Notes: generated from the sequence alone by a model not told the origin. A DNA stretch of 64,000 nucleotides from Gammaproteobacteria bacterium (GCA_016779485.1 JADHNN010000004.1:1-64000), one strand, 5' to 3'. Counted from the stretch's first letter, positions 11,238-20,914 are shown. Program-made: numbers and translations.

Positions 11238-12004
11238 ATAATTTATATCTAATACAAATTCTAACTATATTTAAAAAAGAATTTGCTCGTTGGTCAAGAA
11301 TATGGATTCAAACCATCTTACCTTCTGTAATAACAATGTTTTTATATATTACAATATTTGGAAATTTTATTGGAGAACGCATAGGAGAAATTAGTGGCCT
11401 GCCATACATACATTTCATTATTCCTGGTTTGATAATCATGCCTATTATCTCAAATTCATACATGAATGTAGTAGGTTCATTTTATAGTGGAAGATTTCAA
11501 AAAAGTATTGAAGAATTATTTGTTTCACCACTCTCTAGTCATATAATTTTAATCGGATATGTTCTCGGTGGTGTATCTAGAGCATTTGTAGTTGGGTTTG
11601 TTGTATATATTGTATCACTAAGCTTTACCACCATACCTATACACAATGTAGCGCTAGCTTTATTTCTAACTCTATTAATAAGTTTTTTATTCTCAATACT
11701 AGGATTTATAAATGCAGTGTATGCTAAAAGTTTTGATGGTATCAATATAATTCCAACTTTCGTTCTTACACCTCTTACTTATTTAGGAGGAACATTTTAC
11801 TCTATATACAATCTCCCAGAAGTATGGCAAACAGTTTCTATTTTCAATCCAATTGCATATATGGTTAGTGCTTATCGATATGCATTCATTGGCGTTGAGG
11901 AAATGAATACTTATACTGCTATATTAATGATGTTTATTTTAATATTTGTATTGTATTCTTTAGCTATATATTTACTCAATAAAGGTATTGGTGTAAAAAA
12001 TTAA
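11234..12004 (+). CDS. ABC-2 type transporter permease (YadH-like)
   Basis: Overlaps the ATPase gene by 4 bp; ABC2_membrane pattern 'LTPLTYLGGTFYSIYNLPEVWQTVSIFNPIAYMV'. Confidence 0.9.
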   Translation: MNNLYLIQILTIFKKEFARWSRIWIQTILPSVITMFLYITIFGNFIGERIGEISGLPYIHFIIPGLIIMPIISNSYMNVVGSFYSGRFQKSIEELFVSPLSSHIILIGYVLGGVSRAFVVGFVVYIVSLSFTTIPIHNVALALFLTLLISFLFSILGFINAVYAKSFDGINIIPTFVLTPLTYLGGTFYSIYNLPEVWQTVSIFNPIAYMVSAYRYAFIGVEEMNTYTAILMMFILIFVLYSLAIYLLNKGIGVKN

Positions 12005-12008
12005 CTCT

Positions 12009-12100
12009 CACGAGGTTGGGAAAGTCAGTGAATGCATAATCTGACACTGCCCCCGCAACGGTGAACAACAGTCCGAATGCCAACGAGGTGAGACCAACAT
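12009..12100 (+). ncRNA. cobalamin (AdoCbl/B12) riboswitch aptamer
   Basis: 'gaggttgggaaagtcagtgaatgcataatctgacactgcccccgcaacggtgaacaacagtccgaatgccaacgaggtgagaccaac': B12-box-like core 'CTGCCCCCGCAACGGTG...GTCCGAATGCC...GAGACC', with P1 closure gttgg/ccaac. Sits upstream of btuB. Confidence 0.88.
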
Positions 12101-12165
12101 TAGCGGCGGTGCTATGAAAATAATCTTAATCATATAAAAATATAAACTATTACTTTTTGAGAATT

Positions 12166-12190
12166 ACTGTTATGCGTTATGCATAACTGT
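12166..12190 (+). promoter_or_regulatory. candidate stem-loop in the btuB leader, downstream of the riboswitch
   Basis: GTTATGC gttat GCATAAC perfect 7-bp stem plus flanking AC/GT pairs around one mismatch. Confidence 0.4.
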
Positions 12191-12339
12191 GATGCCCGTA
12201 TGTAATAAATAATAATTTTCATAAATGATGTTCCGAGATATCTATATGTGTTGTTGCATCTAAATGCAGAAAATATTTGTATCAAGCTACACAGAAAGAA
12301 TAGTTTTAAAAAAAATTTTAAATTAATTAACTTATTAAT

Positions 12340-14112
12340 ATGAATACTATGAATTTTAAAAAAATTTTATTATTAAATATATTACTTATCTCTTTCACAT
12401 TCTCGAATGCAGGTGAAACTTTAAATCCAATTGTAGTAAGTAATTCTATCTCACCGATAGATCTTCACTCATCTCCTGCATCAATGGAGGTTTTCACTGC
12501 TTTAGATATTGAAGAAAGAGGTTTTGCAAACTTACAAGAGTTATTGGGATCAATCAGCTCTATAAATATAAGCAGTACAGGTGGAGTTGGACAATTGACT
12601 TCTGTTTTCACCAGAGGTACTGAGAGTAATCATACAAAAATTATATTAGATGGTGTTGAACTTAATCCAGGTACACTTGGCCTCGCGCCAATTCAAAACA
12701 TTTCAATTAATTCTATTGATAAAGTAGAAATTATAAAAGGTTCCTCGTCAGCTCTTCATGGAGCAAATACTATTGGTGGAATTATTAATATTAAAACAAA
12801 GGAAAATTTGAATTCTATTTCAATATCATCGGGGTCATGGTCAACTAATACAGCATCATTCACAAATAGTTTTGATAGAAATGGATTAAAAATAAATATT
12901 AATGCTAATAGTAATGAGTCGAAATCAATACCCGCTAAAGTCATGTCTTCACGAAGGCACTCTTATAATACAGAAAATATAGCGATAGGGTTAAGCAAGG
13001 AATTAAATGATTATGTGTTTACATCTAGATTATATAGTTCTAGAGGAAATACTCAGTATGATAACTACAATAGCTCAGTTGTGCTTAATCAAGATCATGA
13101 TGATTACTACTATACTTTAGGACTTAAAAAGTTTGTTAATAATGATATTATTGAAATGGTTTATAAAGGTTCTCAAAATAGAATCATTCAAGCAGCAATT
13201 GGTGCTACTGATTTTACAGATACTCTCAGAGATATATATGACTTCTCTTATACAAGTGTAGGAGTTAACCTAATACAAAAGGCTGGAGTAATTTATACAA
13301 AAGAACATATGAGTGAACTCTCGTATGGTAGTCGTTTCACGGTTCAAACAAATAATAAAGAATATTATTATCAAAGTGAGTTATCACACTCATCCTATCT
13401 TATTAATTATGGAGCAAGACATATTGATCATTCTCAATTTGGACATTTTACAACTGGAAATTTTGGACTCTCTATTCTGTCTGCAAATGATGTATATTCT
13501 TTTAATATTACGAGGTCTCTAAGGCCTGCAGATGCAACAGATCTATACTCAGAGTGGAGTGGTATTCCTACACTTGAACCTGAAGAATCATTTTCTTATG
13601 AGTTTGGTGTAAAGAGATATGTTAATGAAAATACTTTTATTCGTGGTACTGCATTTAAAACAACAATTAAAAACTTAATTGAAGCAGATAGCCTTTCTCA
13701 AGTATACATATCAGATTCTGAGGTAACTGGATTAGAGCTTAGGTTTCAGTCAATACTAAATCTAATTGAGTATGATATTGGTTACACATACATGGTGCCA
13801 AAAGATACAAAAAACAATCAGCCTCTTATAAACCGAAGTAAACATAAGCTTAATGCAGATTTAATATATACTATTGATCTAAGCAGTACCCTACGGGTTA
13901 ATATTTTGGCAGAAGGAACGAAAAAAGCTTCACCATACGGCGATATTAATTTAGGGTCATATTATATTGCTAATTTGAACTATAAATATAATTTTGATCA
14001 CAGTTCTATCAATTTTAGTATGAAAAATATTTTTGATAGACCATATAGGACCTCTCATAATTTTAATACTCTTGATAGATCGTTCTTTGCTACCTATTCT
14101 TTTAATTATTGA
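12340..14112 (+). CDS. btuB: TonB-dependent outer-membrane cobalamin receptor BtuB-like
   Basis: Signal peptide, plug 'VFTRGTESNHTKIILDGVELNPGTLG...IEIIKGSSSALHGANTIGGIINIKTK', C-terminal aromatic (FNY); preceded by a cobalamin riboswitch. Confidence 0.88.
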   Translation: MNTMNFKKILLLNILLISFTFSNAGETLNPIVVSNSISPIDLHSSPASMEVFTALDIEERGFANLQELLGSISSINISSTGGVGQLTSVFTRGTESNHTKIILDGVELNPGTLGLAPIQNISINSIDKVEIIKGSSSALHGANTIGGIINIKTKENLNSISISSGSWSTNTASFTNSFDRNGLKININANSNESKSIPAKVMSSRRHSYNTENIAIGLSKELNDYVFTSRLYSSRGNTQYDNYNSSVVLNQDHDDYYYTLGLKKFVNNDIIEMVYKGSQNRIIQAAIGATDFTDTLRDIYDFSYTSVGVNLIQKAGVIYTKEHMSELSYGSRFTVQTNNKEYYYQSELSHSSYLINYGARHIDHSQFGHFTTGNFGLSILSANDVYSFNITRSLRPADATDLYSEWSGIPTLEPEESFSYEFGVKRYVNENTFIRGTAFKTTIKNLIEADSLSQVYISDSEVTGLELRFQSILNLIEYDIGYTYMVPKDTKNNQPLINRSKHKLNADLIYTIDLSSTLRVNILAEGTKKASPYGDINLGSYYIANLNYKYNFDHSSINFSMKNIFDRPYRTSHNFNTLDRSFFATYSFNY

Positions 14113-14627
14113 TATTATATAACCTGATAATGAAAAAAATATCATATATAAGTTTATCGGTATTAGTGATACTCCTAGCAAGTAAGTTATCTTCTAGTTT
14201 TACAAATGTATCACCTTTTATTGCAACTATTATATTTTCAGTTTATTTGTTAAAAGATAAATATCATTTATTATTTATGATTTTTATCTCACAAGCTCTA
14301 TCCGATATAATTTATGGAACTCATATATCAAATATATTTGTGTACTTCTCATATGCTCTTATTGTTTTATTTTTATATAAGAGTAAAAAAGAAATCAATT
14401 TACTTAATAGCCTAGTTTCTTCTATATATGTCAATGGAATCTTTTTTACAGCAAGCAACTTAGGCCATTATGTTTTCTTTAGTGAATCTTATACAATTGC
14501 GGCACTACTTATGAGTTATGTTAAAGCTGTTCCTTTAGGATGGAACCTGATGCTTTCAACTTTTTTATTTATATTTATTTATCACATATTACTAGCCGTT
14601 AATAAAAAGCGGCTAGTAAAAGCATAG
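14109..14627 (+). CDS. small polytopic membrane protein, DUF6580/ECF S-component-like, candidate cobalamin uptake partner
   Basis: About 5-6 TM; 'FTNVSPFIATIIFSVYLL' and 'ASNLGHYVFFSESYTIAALLMSYVKAVPLGWNLMLSTFLF' resemble DUF6580. Start overlaps the end of btuB. Confidence 0.6.
   Translation: MILYNLIMKKISYISLSVLVILLASKLSSSFTNVSPFIATIIFSVYLLKDKYHLLFMIFISQALSDIIYGTHISNIFVYFSYALIVLFLYKSKKEINLLNSLVSSIYVNGIFFTASNLGHYVFFSESYTIAALLMSYVKAVPLGWNLMLSTFLFIFIYHILLAVNKKRLVKA
14588..14619. terminator. hairpin between convergent genes (putative bidirectional terminator)
   Basis: TTACTAGCCG ttaataaaaag CGGCTAGTAA, 10-bp perfect stem overlapping the 3' end of the DUF6580-like gene and preceding the 3' end of nrdB. 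Confidence 0.5.
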
Positions 14628-14643
14628 TCTAGATAAAAGAAAA

Positions 14644-15840
14644 TTAGAACTTAAGTTGTCCACCTGTTTTATATTCAGTAACACGTGTCTCAAAGAAATT
14701 CTTTTCTTTATTTAAATCCATCATTTCTGACATCCATTCAAATGGATTAGTTGCTCCAGGATATTGATGCGGTAACCCAATACGTTGAAATCTTCTGTTC
14801 GCAATGAACTTTATATACTCTTCAAACTGATTTGCATCCATACCGAGCATTGGCTTAGGCATAGTATCTCGTCCGTACTGAATTTCTAAATCAACACCTG
14901 TTTTAATAAGATCAATCATGTCTTGTTGAAAAGATTCTGTCCATAAATTAGGATTTTCATTCTTGATTTGATTTATGACATCCATACCAAAATTCATATG
15001 CATGGATTCATCCCTTAGTATGTATTGAAATTGTTGTGAAACTCCAGTCAATAGATTTCTTCTACCTAAAGATAGAATTTGTGTAAATCCAACGTAGAAG
15101 AATATCCCTTCAAATACAACATAGAACGCTATTAAATCTCTGAGAAGTCTTTGATCATCATCATGCGTTCCTGTTTTAAATGCAGGATCTCCAAGACTTT
15201 GTGTAAAAGGAAGTGCCCATTCAGCTTTTGTTGCTACTGCTGGTAACTCTCTGTACATATTAAATATTCTTGCTTCATCTAAACCTAGAGATTGAACGCA
15301 ATACTGATAAGCATGCGTATGAATTGCTTCTTCAAACGCTTGACGTAACAAGTACTGTCTGCATTCAGGGTTAGTTATATGTTTGTATACAGCTAAAACT
15401 AAATTATTAGCTACAAGCGAATCAGCTGTTGAAAAAAACCCAAGGTTTCTTTCGACCATTTCTCTTTCTTCTGGTCGAAGTGCATTTGGATCATTCCAGC
15501 ATTTAATATCATCATGCATTGGAATTTCTTCAGGCATCCAATGGTTTGCAGAACCATCAAGATACTTTTGCCATGCCCATTCATATTTAAACGGTACTAG
15601 TTGATTTAAATCAGCTCTGCAGTTGATAATTGCTTTATCATCAACCTGAATTCTTGCTGCGCCTTGTTCAATATCTTCCATCCCTGTAGATCCAACCCCA
15701 TTATCTTTTGAAGCAGGAAAGCTTTCCACATCAGCAGATGCTTGGGAAGAATCTGTGCTTATTTTAGGTGCTACTTTTTTTTCAGGCACTATATCAGGTT
15801 TACTAAGTGCATCATTTATTGGGTCATCCCAGTTATACAT
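14644..15840 (-). CDS. nrdB: class Ia ribonucleoside-diphosphate reductase beta subunit
   Basis: R2 motifs '[46 protein letters not shown]', 'EGIFFYVGF', '[10 protein letters not shown]'. Confidence 0.95.
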   Translation of the reverse strand: MYNWDDPINDALSKPDIVPEKKVAPKISTDSSQASADVESFPASKDNGVGSTGMEDIEQGAARIQVDDKAIINCRADLNQLVPFKYEWAWQKYLDGSANHWMPEEIPMHDDIKCWNDPNALRPEEREMVERNLGFFSTADSLVANNLVLAVYKHITNPECRQYLLRQAFEEAIHTHAYQYCVQSLGLDEARIFNMYRELPAVATKAEWALPFTQSLGDPAFKTGTHDDDQRLLRDLIAFYVVFEGIFFYVGFTQILSLGRRNLLTGVSQQFQYILRDESMHMNFGMDVINQIKNENPNLWTESFQQDMIDLIKTGVDLEIQYGRDTMPKPMLGMDANQFEEYIKFIANRRFQRIGLPHQYPGATNPFEWMSEMMDLNKEKNFFETRVTEYKTGGQLKF

Positions 15841-15982
15841 TTTTATCTCCTTCTAATTTCGTATCAGAACTTTTTGTTACTGATAATCTTTCTTTTTCTA
15901 GTTTATTTAGTTTTATAATTACAAAAACCATTGCTATAACCGCCATGATATAAATCATATAATCTGGTATATACAAGCTCAT
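15833..15982 (-). CDS. unlisted 49-aa single-TM ORF between nrdA and nrdB ([49 protein letters not shown])
   Basis: Translated by hand. ATG overlaps the nrdA stop (TAATG) and the stop TAA lies inside the nrdB start region (ATGTATAA). The nrdB ribosome-binding site GAAGGAG lies within it. One hydrophobic segment. Confidence 0.6.
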   Translation of the reverse strand: MSLYIPDYMIYIMAVIAMVFVIIKLNKLEKERLSVTKSSDTKLEGDKNV

Positions 15983-18834
15983 TATTGACAAGCCTCGCAT
16001 TCTGGATCATCAATCAAACACTGTTTAACTTCACTTGATCCTGATTGAACAGCATTCAGGTTAGATCCTGTATTATCAGATGTACTTTTCTCTACATGAG
16101 TTGCTCCTAGTGAGCGTAAATAATAAGTAGTTTTTAAACCTCTTATCCACGCAAGCTTGTAAGCACTATCAAGTTTCTTACCATCTGAATCAGGTATATA
16201 TAAGTTCAACGATTGTGATTGATCTATCCATTTCTGTCTCCTTGCAGCAGCTTCTACCAACCATCGAGTATCTATTTCAAAGCATGTCGAGTAGATAGAT
16301 TTCAAATCATCTGGGACTCGATTGATAGGTTGTAGCTGTCCATCAAAATACTTCAGATCTTTTATCATTACCTCGTCCCATAAATCTCTTTCTTTTAAAT
16401 CTCTAATTAAGTAAGGATTGATTACTGTAAATTCCCCGGACAAGTTAGATTTAACATAAAGATTTTGGTATGTGGGTTCTATTGATTGTGAAACACCACA
16501 AATATTTGATATTGTTGCAGTCGGTGCAATCGCAAGAGTGTTAGAATTACGGATACCGTTTTTCATTATTTTTTCTCTCAGATCATCCCACTTAAGAGTT
16601 TCATTAAGGTTGACGTCTAAATATTTTCCACGTATCTCTTTTAAGTTTTTCAGGCTATCTATTGGGAGAATGCCCTGGCTCCATAATGAACCATCGAATG
16701 TTTCATAAGCACCTCTTTCTTTTGCAAGTTCCATAGATGCTTCAATTGCAAAGTAACTGACATATTCCATACTTTTATCTGCAAACTCGACTGCTTCTTC
16801 AGATTCATATGGAACTCTAATTTTATAGAGAGCGTCTTGAAAGCCCATAATGCCGAGACCCACAGGACGATGTTTTAGATTGGAGTTTTTTGCCTTATCT
16901 ACACTGTAATAATTATACTCAATTACATTATCAAGCATTCTCATAGCAGTCGTAATTGTTTTCTTAAGTTTTTTAGTATCAATTTTACCTGCGTCTGTTA
17001 TGTGAGCTGCAAGATTGACAGACCCAAGATTACAGACAGCAATTTCATCTTTAGATGTGTTAAGAGTGATTTCAGTACACAAATTTGATGAATGAACAAC
17101 ACCTTTGTGTTGTTGAGGTGATCTAATATTGCAAGGATCTTTAAAAGTAATCCAGGGATGACCTGTTTCAAAAAGCATACTGAGTATTTTTCGCCAGATA
17201 TCTACAGCATTTACAGTTTTAAAATTCTTAATGCCTCCAGATTTAGCAAGCTCTTCATATTCTGTATATTTTTCCTCAAATTCTAATCCATAAAGATCAT
17301 GTAAGTCAGGCGTGTCTGAAGGAGAAAAAAGTGTCCATTCTTCGTTAGCATGTACCCTTTTCATGAATAAATCAGGAATCCAGTTGGCAGTGTTCATGTC
17401 ATGAGTTCTTCTTCTCTCATCACCTGTGTTTTTTCTCAGTTCAAGAAATTGTTCAATATCTAAGTGCCAAGTTTCTAGATATGCGCACATAGCGCCTTTT
17501 CTTTTTCCTCCTTGATTAACTGCTACTGCAGTATCATTAGCGACTTTAAGAAAAGGAATAACGCCTTGGCTTTTTCCATTTGTTCCTTTGATATATGAAC
17601 CCAGAGCTCTTACTTGTGACCAATCGTTGCCTAAACCTCCAGCAAACTTAGATAGCATTGCGTCATCACTTATACCCTCAAATATTCCACGTAGATCATC
17701 AGGTAAAGTTGATAGATAGCAAGATGATAGCTGTGGCTTCAAGGTAGCTGAATTAAATAATGTTGGAGTACTAGACATAAAGTCAAATGAAGAGAGTAAT
17801 TTATAAAACTCAATTGATTTTGACTCTCTATCTTCTTCATTAATTGCAAGACCCATTGCTACTCTCATAAAGAACGCCTGCGGCAATTCAAATCTTACTT
17901 CGTTGTGATGAATGAAGTATCTATCATATAAAGTTTGTAAACCTAAATATGTGAATTGCATGTCTCTTGAAAGTTCAATATTTTTTGCAAGCAATTCTAA
18001 GTCATAATTTAATAGTTCTGGATCTAAATGTTTTAGTTCTACCCCTTTTTTAATATAACTATTGAAGTAACTAGGATAACTTTTTTCCATTAAGCTGATA
18101 CTTAAGTCTTCAGAACTTAAACCTAGAAAGGTATATGCTTCGTCTGCCATGCTGTTTGATAAGAGTCTGGCTAACACATATGAGTAATTGGGATCTTTTT
18201 CTATTAACGGTCTGACTGATATTAAAATAGAATCTGATAAATCTGACTTTTTGATTCCATCGTAAATATTTTTATCGATTGTATCGAATATTAAATCTGC
18301 AGAAACATCTTCGATATTTAAACAGCTTTCTGCAATTAATGTTTTTAATTTTTTATAATCTATTGGAACAATTGAACCATCGTCAAGCTGCATATTCTTG
18401 GATATTGGCATATCATCTGTTTGCTCAACTCCAAGTTTTCTTGCTTTAGATCTATCTTCTCGATAGATAACGTACGCTCTAGCTACATCTTGATAGCCTG
18501 CTCTCATTATTGCTAGTTCAACTTGATCTTGAATATCTTCAATATGAATTACACCTCCATTTGGAAATCTCCTTTTAATTGTGTTATCCACTTTATCTGT
18601 TAAGTTCTCTACTTCTGTATGAATTCTAGATGATGCAGCTGCGCTGCTTCCTTCAACACTTAAAAATGCTTTAGTCATAGCAACGATAATTTTATGAGGA
18701 TCATAGGCGGTAACTTTACCGTTTCTTCTCATTACACGGTAGCGACCAGGTACAGGTTCTACTTGTGTGCTGTTGCTAATTACTGGTTCGTTAATAGGCG
18801 ATTCTATATTTATTTTTTCACTTTTTTCTGACAT
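15982..18834 (-). CDS. nrdA: class Ia ribonucleoside-diphosphate reductase alpha subunit
   Basis: N-terminal ATP-cone; 'STPTLFNSATLKPQLSSCYLSTLPDDLRGIF', 'SNLCTEITLNTSKDEIAVCNLGSVNL', C-terminal 'DPECEACQ'. Confidence 0.96.
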   Translation of the reverse strand: MSEKSEKINIESPINEPVISNSTQVEPVPGRYRVMRRNGKVTAYDPHKIIVAMTKAFLSVEGSSAAASSRIHTEVENLTDKVDNTIKRRFPNGGVIHIEDIQDQVELAIMRAGYQDVARAYVIYREDRSKARKLGVEQTDDMPISKNMQLDDGSIVPIDYKKLKTLIAESCLNIEDVSADLIFDTIDKNIYDGIKKSDLSDSILISVRPLIEKDPNYSYVLARLLSNSMADEAYTFLGLSSEDLSISLMEKSYPSYFNSYIKKGVELKHLDPELLNYDLELLAKNIELSRDMQFTYLGLQTLYDRYFIHHNEVRFELPQAFFMRVAMGLAINEEDRESKSIEFYKLLSSFDFMSSTPTLFNSATLKPQLSSCYLSTLPDDLRGIFEGISDDAMLSKFAGGLGNDWSQVRALGSYIKGTNGKSQGVIPFLKVANDTAVAVNQGGKRKGAMCAYLETWHLDIEQFLELRKNTGDERRRTHDMNTANWIPDLFMKRVHANEEWTLFSPSDTPDLHDLYGLEFEEKYTEYEELAKSGGIKNFKTVNAVDIWRKILSMLFETGHPWITFKDPCNIRSPQQHKGVVHSSNLCTEITLNTSKDEIAVCNLGSVNLAAHITDAGKIDTKKLKKTITTAMRMLDNVIEYNYYSVDKAKNSNLKHRPVGLGIMGFQDALYKIRVPYESEEAVEFADKSMEYVSYFAIEASMELAKERGAYETFDGSLWSQGILPIDSLKNLKEIRGKYLDVNLNETLKWDDLREKIMKNGIRNSNTLAIAPTATISNICGVSQSIEPTYQNLYVKSNLSGEFTVINPYLIRDLKERDLWDEVMIKDLKYFDGQLQPINRVPDDLKSIYSTCFEIDTRWLVEAAARRQKWIDQSQSLNLYIPDSDGKKLDSAYKLAWIRGLKTTYYLRSLGATHVEKSTSDNTGSNLNAVQSGSSEVKQCLIDDPECEACQ

Positions 18835-18867
18835 TTTTTCTCTCTGGGTTGAGATGTTATGTGGTCA

Positions 18868-18889
18868 ATTATACCACTAAATATTGTGG
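18868..18889 (-). promoter_or_regulatory. nrdA promoter -10 (TATAAT) adjoining/overlapping a proximal NrdR-box-like palindrome
   Basis: CCACTAAATATTGTGG at 18874-18889; minus-strand TGGTATAAT gives an extended -10 (TATAAT at 18868-18873). Confidence 0.7.
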
Positions 18890-18905
18890 TATGAAATTAC
18901 TAAAA

Positions 18906-18921
18906 ACACTATATATTGTGT
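18906..18921 (-). promoter_or_regulatory. distal NrdR box
   Basis: ACACTATATATTGTGT matches the NrdR consensus; 32 bp from the proximal box, the usual tandem spacing. Confidence 0.8.
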
Positions 18922-18939
18922 TTAAGTTTGTTATTTAGT

Positions 18940-18948
18940 TGTGGATAA
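18940..18948 (-). promoter_or_regulatory. DnaA box upstream of nrdA
   Basis: TGTGGATAA on +, i.e. the consensus TTATCCACA on -. Confidence 0.6.
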
Positions 18949-19002
18949 CTTGTGAAAACGTTGAATTTACTTGTATATAAGATTATTGAAATATACTGAT
19001 AA

Positions 19003-20370
19003 TTACATGAGAAAAGTTGCAATTCCCAGTAATGAAACAAAACCCACGACATCAGTTATCGTTGTTAAAATTACACCGCCAGCAAGCGCTGGATCAATAT
19101 CTAGTTTTTCAAGAATGAGAGGTAGACTTACACCGCTTATCGCGCCAACGATTAGATTAATCATCAATGCTGCGGCAATCACACCTCCTAAGAATATACT
19201 GTCAAACCACAAATAAACGATACCTGCTACAACAGTTGACCAAATAATTCCATTCAATAATCCAATAGCAGATTCTTTATAAACTAGTAATTTGGAGTTT
19301 GTTGCTCCAATTTGATCTAATGCTTGCGCTCTTATTACAAGAGCAAGACTTTGGCTGCCTGCTATGCCACCCATACTGGCAACGATAGGCATCAATATGG
19401 CTAATGCGACAATTTTTTCAATCGTTGCTTCAAAAATTCCAATAGCTGCTGCTGCTAAAAGCGCAGTGAGGAAGTTTGCTCCAAGCCATAACGTTCTTCT
19501 TTTAGTACTTTGTATTACTGGTGCAAATATATCATCGTCTTTTTTAAGGCCGGCCATATTTAAAACACTTTCATCAACCTCCTCTCTAATGACATCGACA
19601 ACATCATCAACGGTAATTCTTCCTAACAAGAAACCTTGTTTATCTACAACCGCAGCAGATACCAAATCCGCATTTTCAAATCGTCTTGAGACTTCATGCT
19701 CTCCTAAATCAGGATCGATAGGGTCATCATCTTTTTTCATGATTTGGAAAACATAGGTAGAGGGTTCAGACACTAATACATCTTTTAATGAAACAAATCC
19801 GTGATACATATTTATTCTGTCAGTTACAAATATTTTATCTGTTTGATCAGGCAAGCTTTTCATTCGTCTCAAATATTTTAGTAGAACATCAACAGTAACA
19901 TTACTCCTTGTAGTAATTGTGTCCGTGTTCATGAGCCCACCTGCAGTTCCATCTTCAAAAGATAAAACTTTTTGGAGTCTTTCCTGGTTTTGTTTGGTAA
20001 GACTCTTTATAGCTTTTTTGGTTAACCCTTTTGGAAGAGACTGAATAATATCTGCAAGATCATCAGTATCAAGCTTCTCTGCAATTTTAGCTAAGCCCTC
20101 AGTTCCATCTCGATCAATAAGTTCATCAATTAAATTTTCTCGAACTTCGTCATTAAGTTCGGCAAGTGTCTCACCTTTATTCTCATCAGTAACTAATGTC
20201 CATAAAAGATCCCTTCTGTTACGAGGTGTGCTTTCTATGACATCAGCTATCTCAGATGGATATAGAGAATTAAGAAGATTTTTTGCTTTGATAACTGCAC
20301 CGCTATCAAGAACTTCGGAAAGTTGATCAAGAGTGACAGTATTATCTTTATTAATGCTTTCTGCAGGCAT
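19003..20370 (-). CDS. mgtE: magnesium transporter MgtE
   Basis: MgtE N domain, tandem CBS domains ('VLVSEPSTYVFQIM...GRITVDDVVDVI'), C-terminal 'MPIVASMGGIAGSQSLALVIRA'. Confidence 0.95.
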   Translation of the reverse strand: MPAESINKDNTVTLDQLSEVLDSGAVIKAKNLLNSLYPSEIADVIESTPRNRRDLLWTLVTDENKGETLAELNDEVRENLIDELIDRDGTEGLAKIAEKLDTDDLADIIQSLPKGLTKKAIKSLTKQNQERLQKVLSFEDGTAGGLMNTDTITTRSNVTVDVLLKYLRRMKSLPDQTDKIFVTDRINMYHGFVSLKDVLVSEPSTYVFQIMKKDDDPIDPDLGEHEVSRRFENADLVSAAVVDKQGFLLGRITVDDVVDVIREEVDESVLNMAGLKKDDDIFAPVIQSTKRRTLWLGANFLTALLAAAAIGIFEATIEKIVALAILMPIVASMGGIAGSQSLALVIRAQALDQIGATNSKLLVYKESAIGLLNGIIWSTVVAGIVYLWFDSIFLGGVIAAALMINLIVGAISGVSLPLILEKLDIDPALAGGVILTTITDVVGFVSLLGIATFLM

Positions 20371-20492
20371 TGGTCTGACCTCTCTTGATTTTATTTATTT
20401 TTTACATATTCCTGAGGTAAAGATAACACAAAAGACCCTAATTTGGTAAGTAAGGTCTGTATATATATATGATTTAGATGAAAAATCTTAAA

Positions 20493-20518
20493 AAGCAATA
20501 ACCAACTGATTATTGCTT
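20493..20518 (-). terminator. rho-independent-type terminator
   Basis: AAGCAATAA tcagttgg TTATTGCTT, 9-bp perfect stem, followed on minus by TTTAAGATTTTT; lies just downstream of the 20546-20914 CDS. Confidence 0.65.
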
Positions 20519-20545
20519 ATATAATTTAGCTGTGTGTTTTATTTA

Positions 20546-20914
20546 CTAAAATTCCCATTTAGTCTTAATTTCAATCTTGTGTGAATTTTTAGCATTATGA
20601 TTCTCTAGCCCTTCCCACTTTCCTTTCCAAGAAAATGCATCTGTAATTTTTTTGCTGAACCCAAACTCATATGATTTACCAGCAACTCCATCTAAGATAT
20701 CTTTTCCATGACTAACAGATTCTGCTGCACCAATTTCACCATATAGCTTTAAGCCACCTTCTGTTTTCCAAGAATGTCCAAATCTTATATGATTGATAGT
20801 ACTGCTGTAATCTGTGTCTTTCATTTTAAATTCATGTTTAGACATCAAATATGGACCTGCGTGTATATTATTTGAAATTATAAAAAATAAAGACAGTATT
20901 AATATTTTTTTCAT
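20546..20914 (-). CDS. small secreted/outer-membrane beta-strand-rich protein of unknown function (122 aa)
   Basis: Signal peptide 'MKKILILSLFFIISNNIHA', alternating beta-strand pattern, terminal Phe (KTKWEF) typical of OM proteins. Start moved to MKKIL at 20914. Confidence 0.6.
   Translation of the reverse strand: MKKILILSLFFIISNNIHAGPYLMSKHEFKMKDTDYSSTINHIRFGHSWKTEGGLKLYGEIGAAESVSHGKDILDGVAGKSYEFGFSKKITDAFSWKGKWEGLENHNAKNSHKIEIKTKWEF

Noticed and set aside
10323-12004. ABC-2 exporter as the cobalamin transporter
   Set aside because: It has export-type (YadGH) architecture, lies upstream of the riboswitch and has no BtuF-like binding protein.
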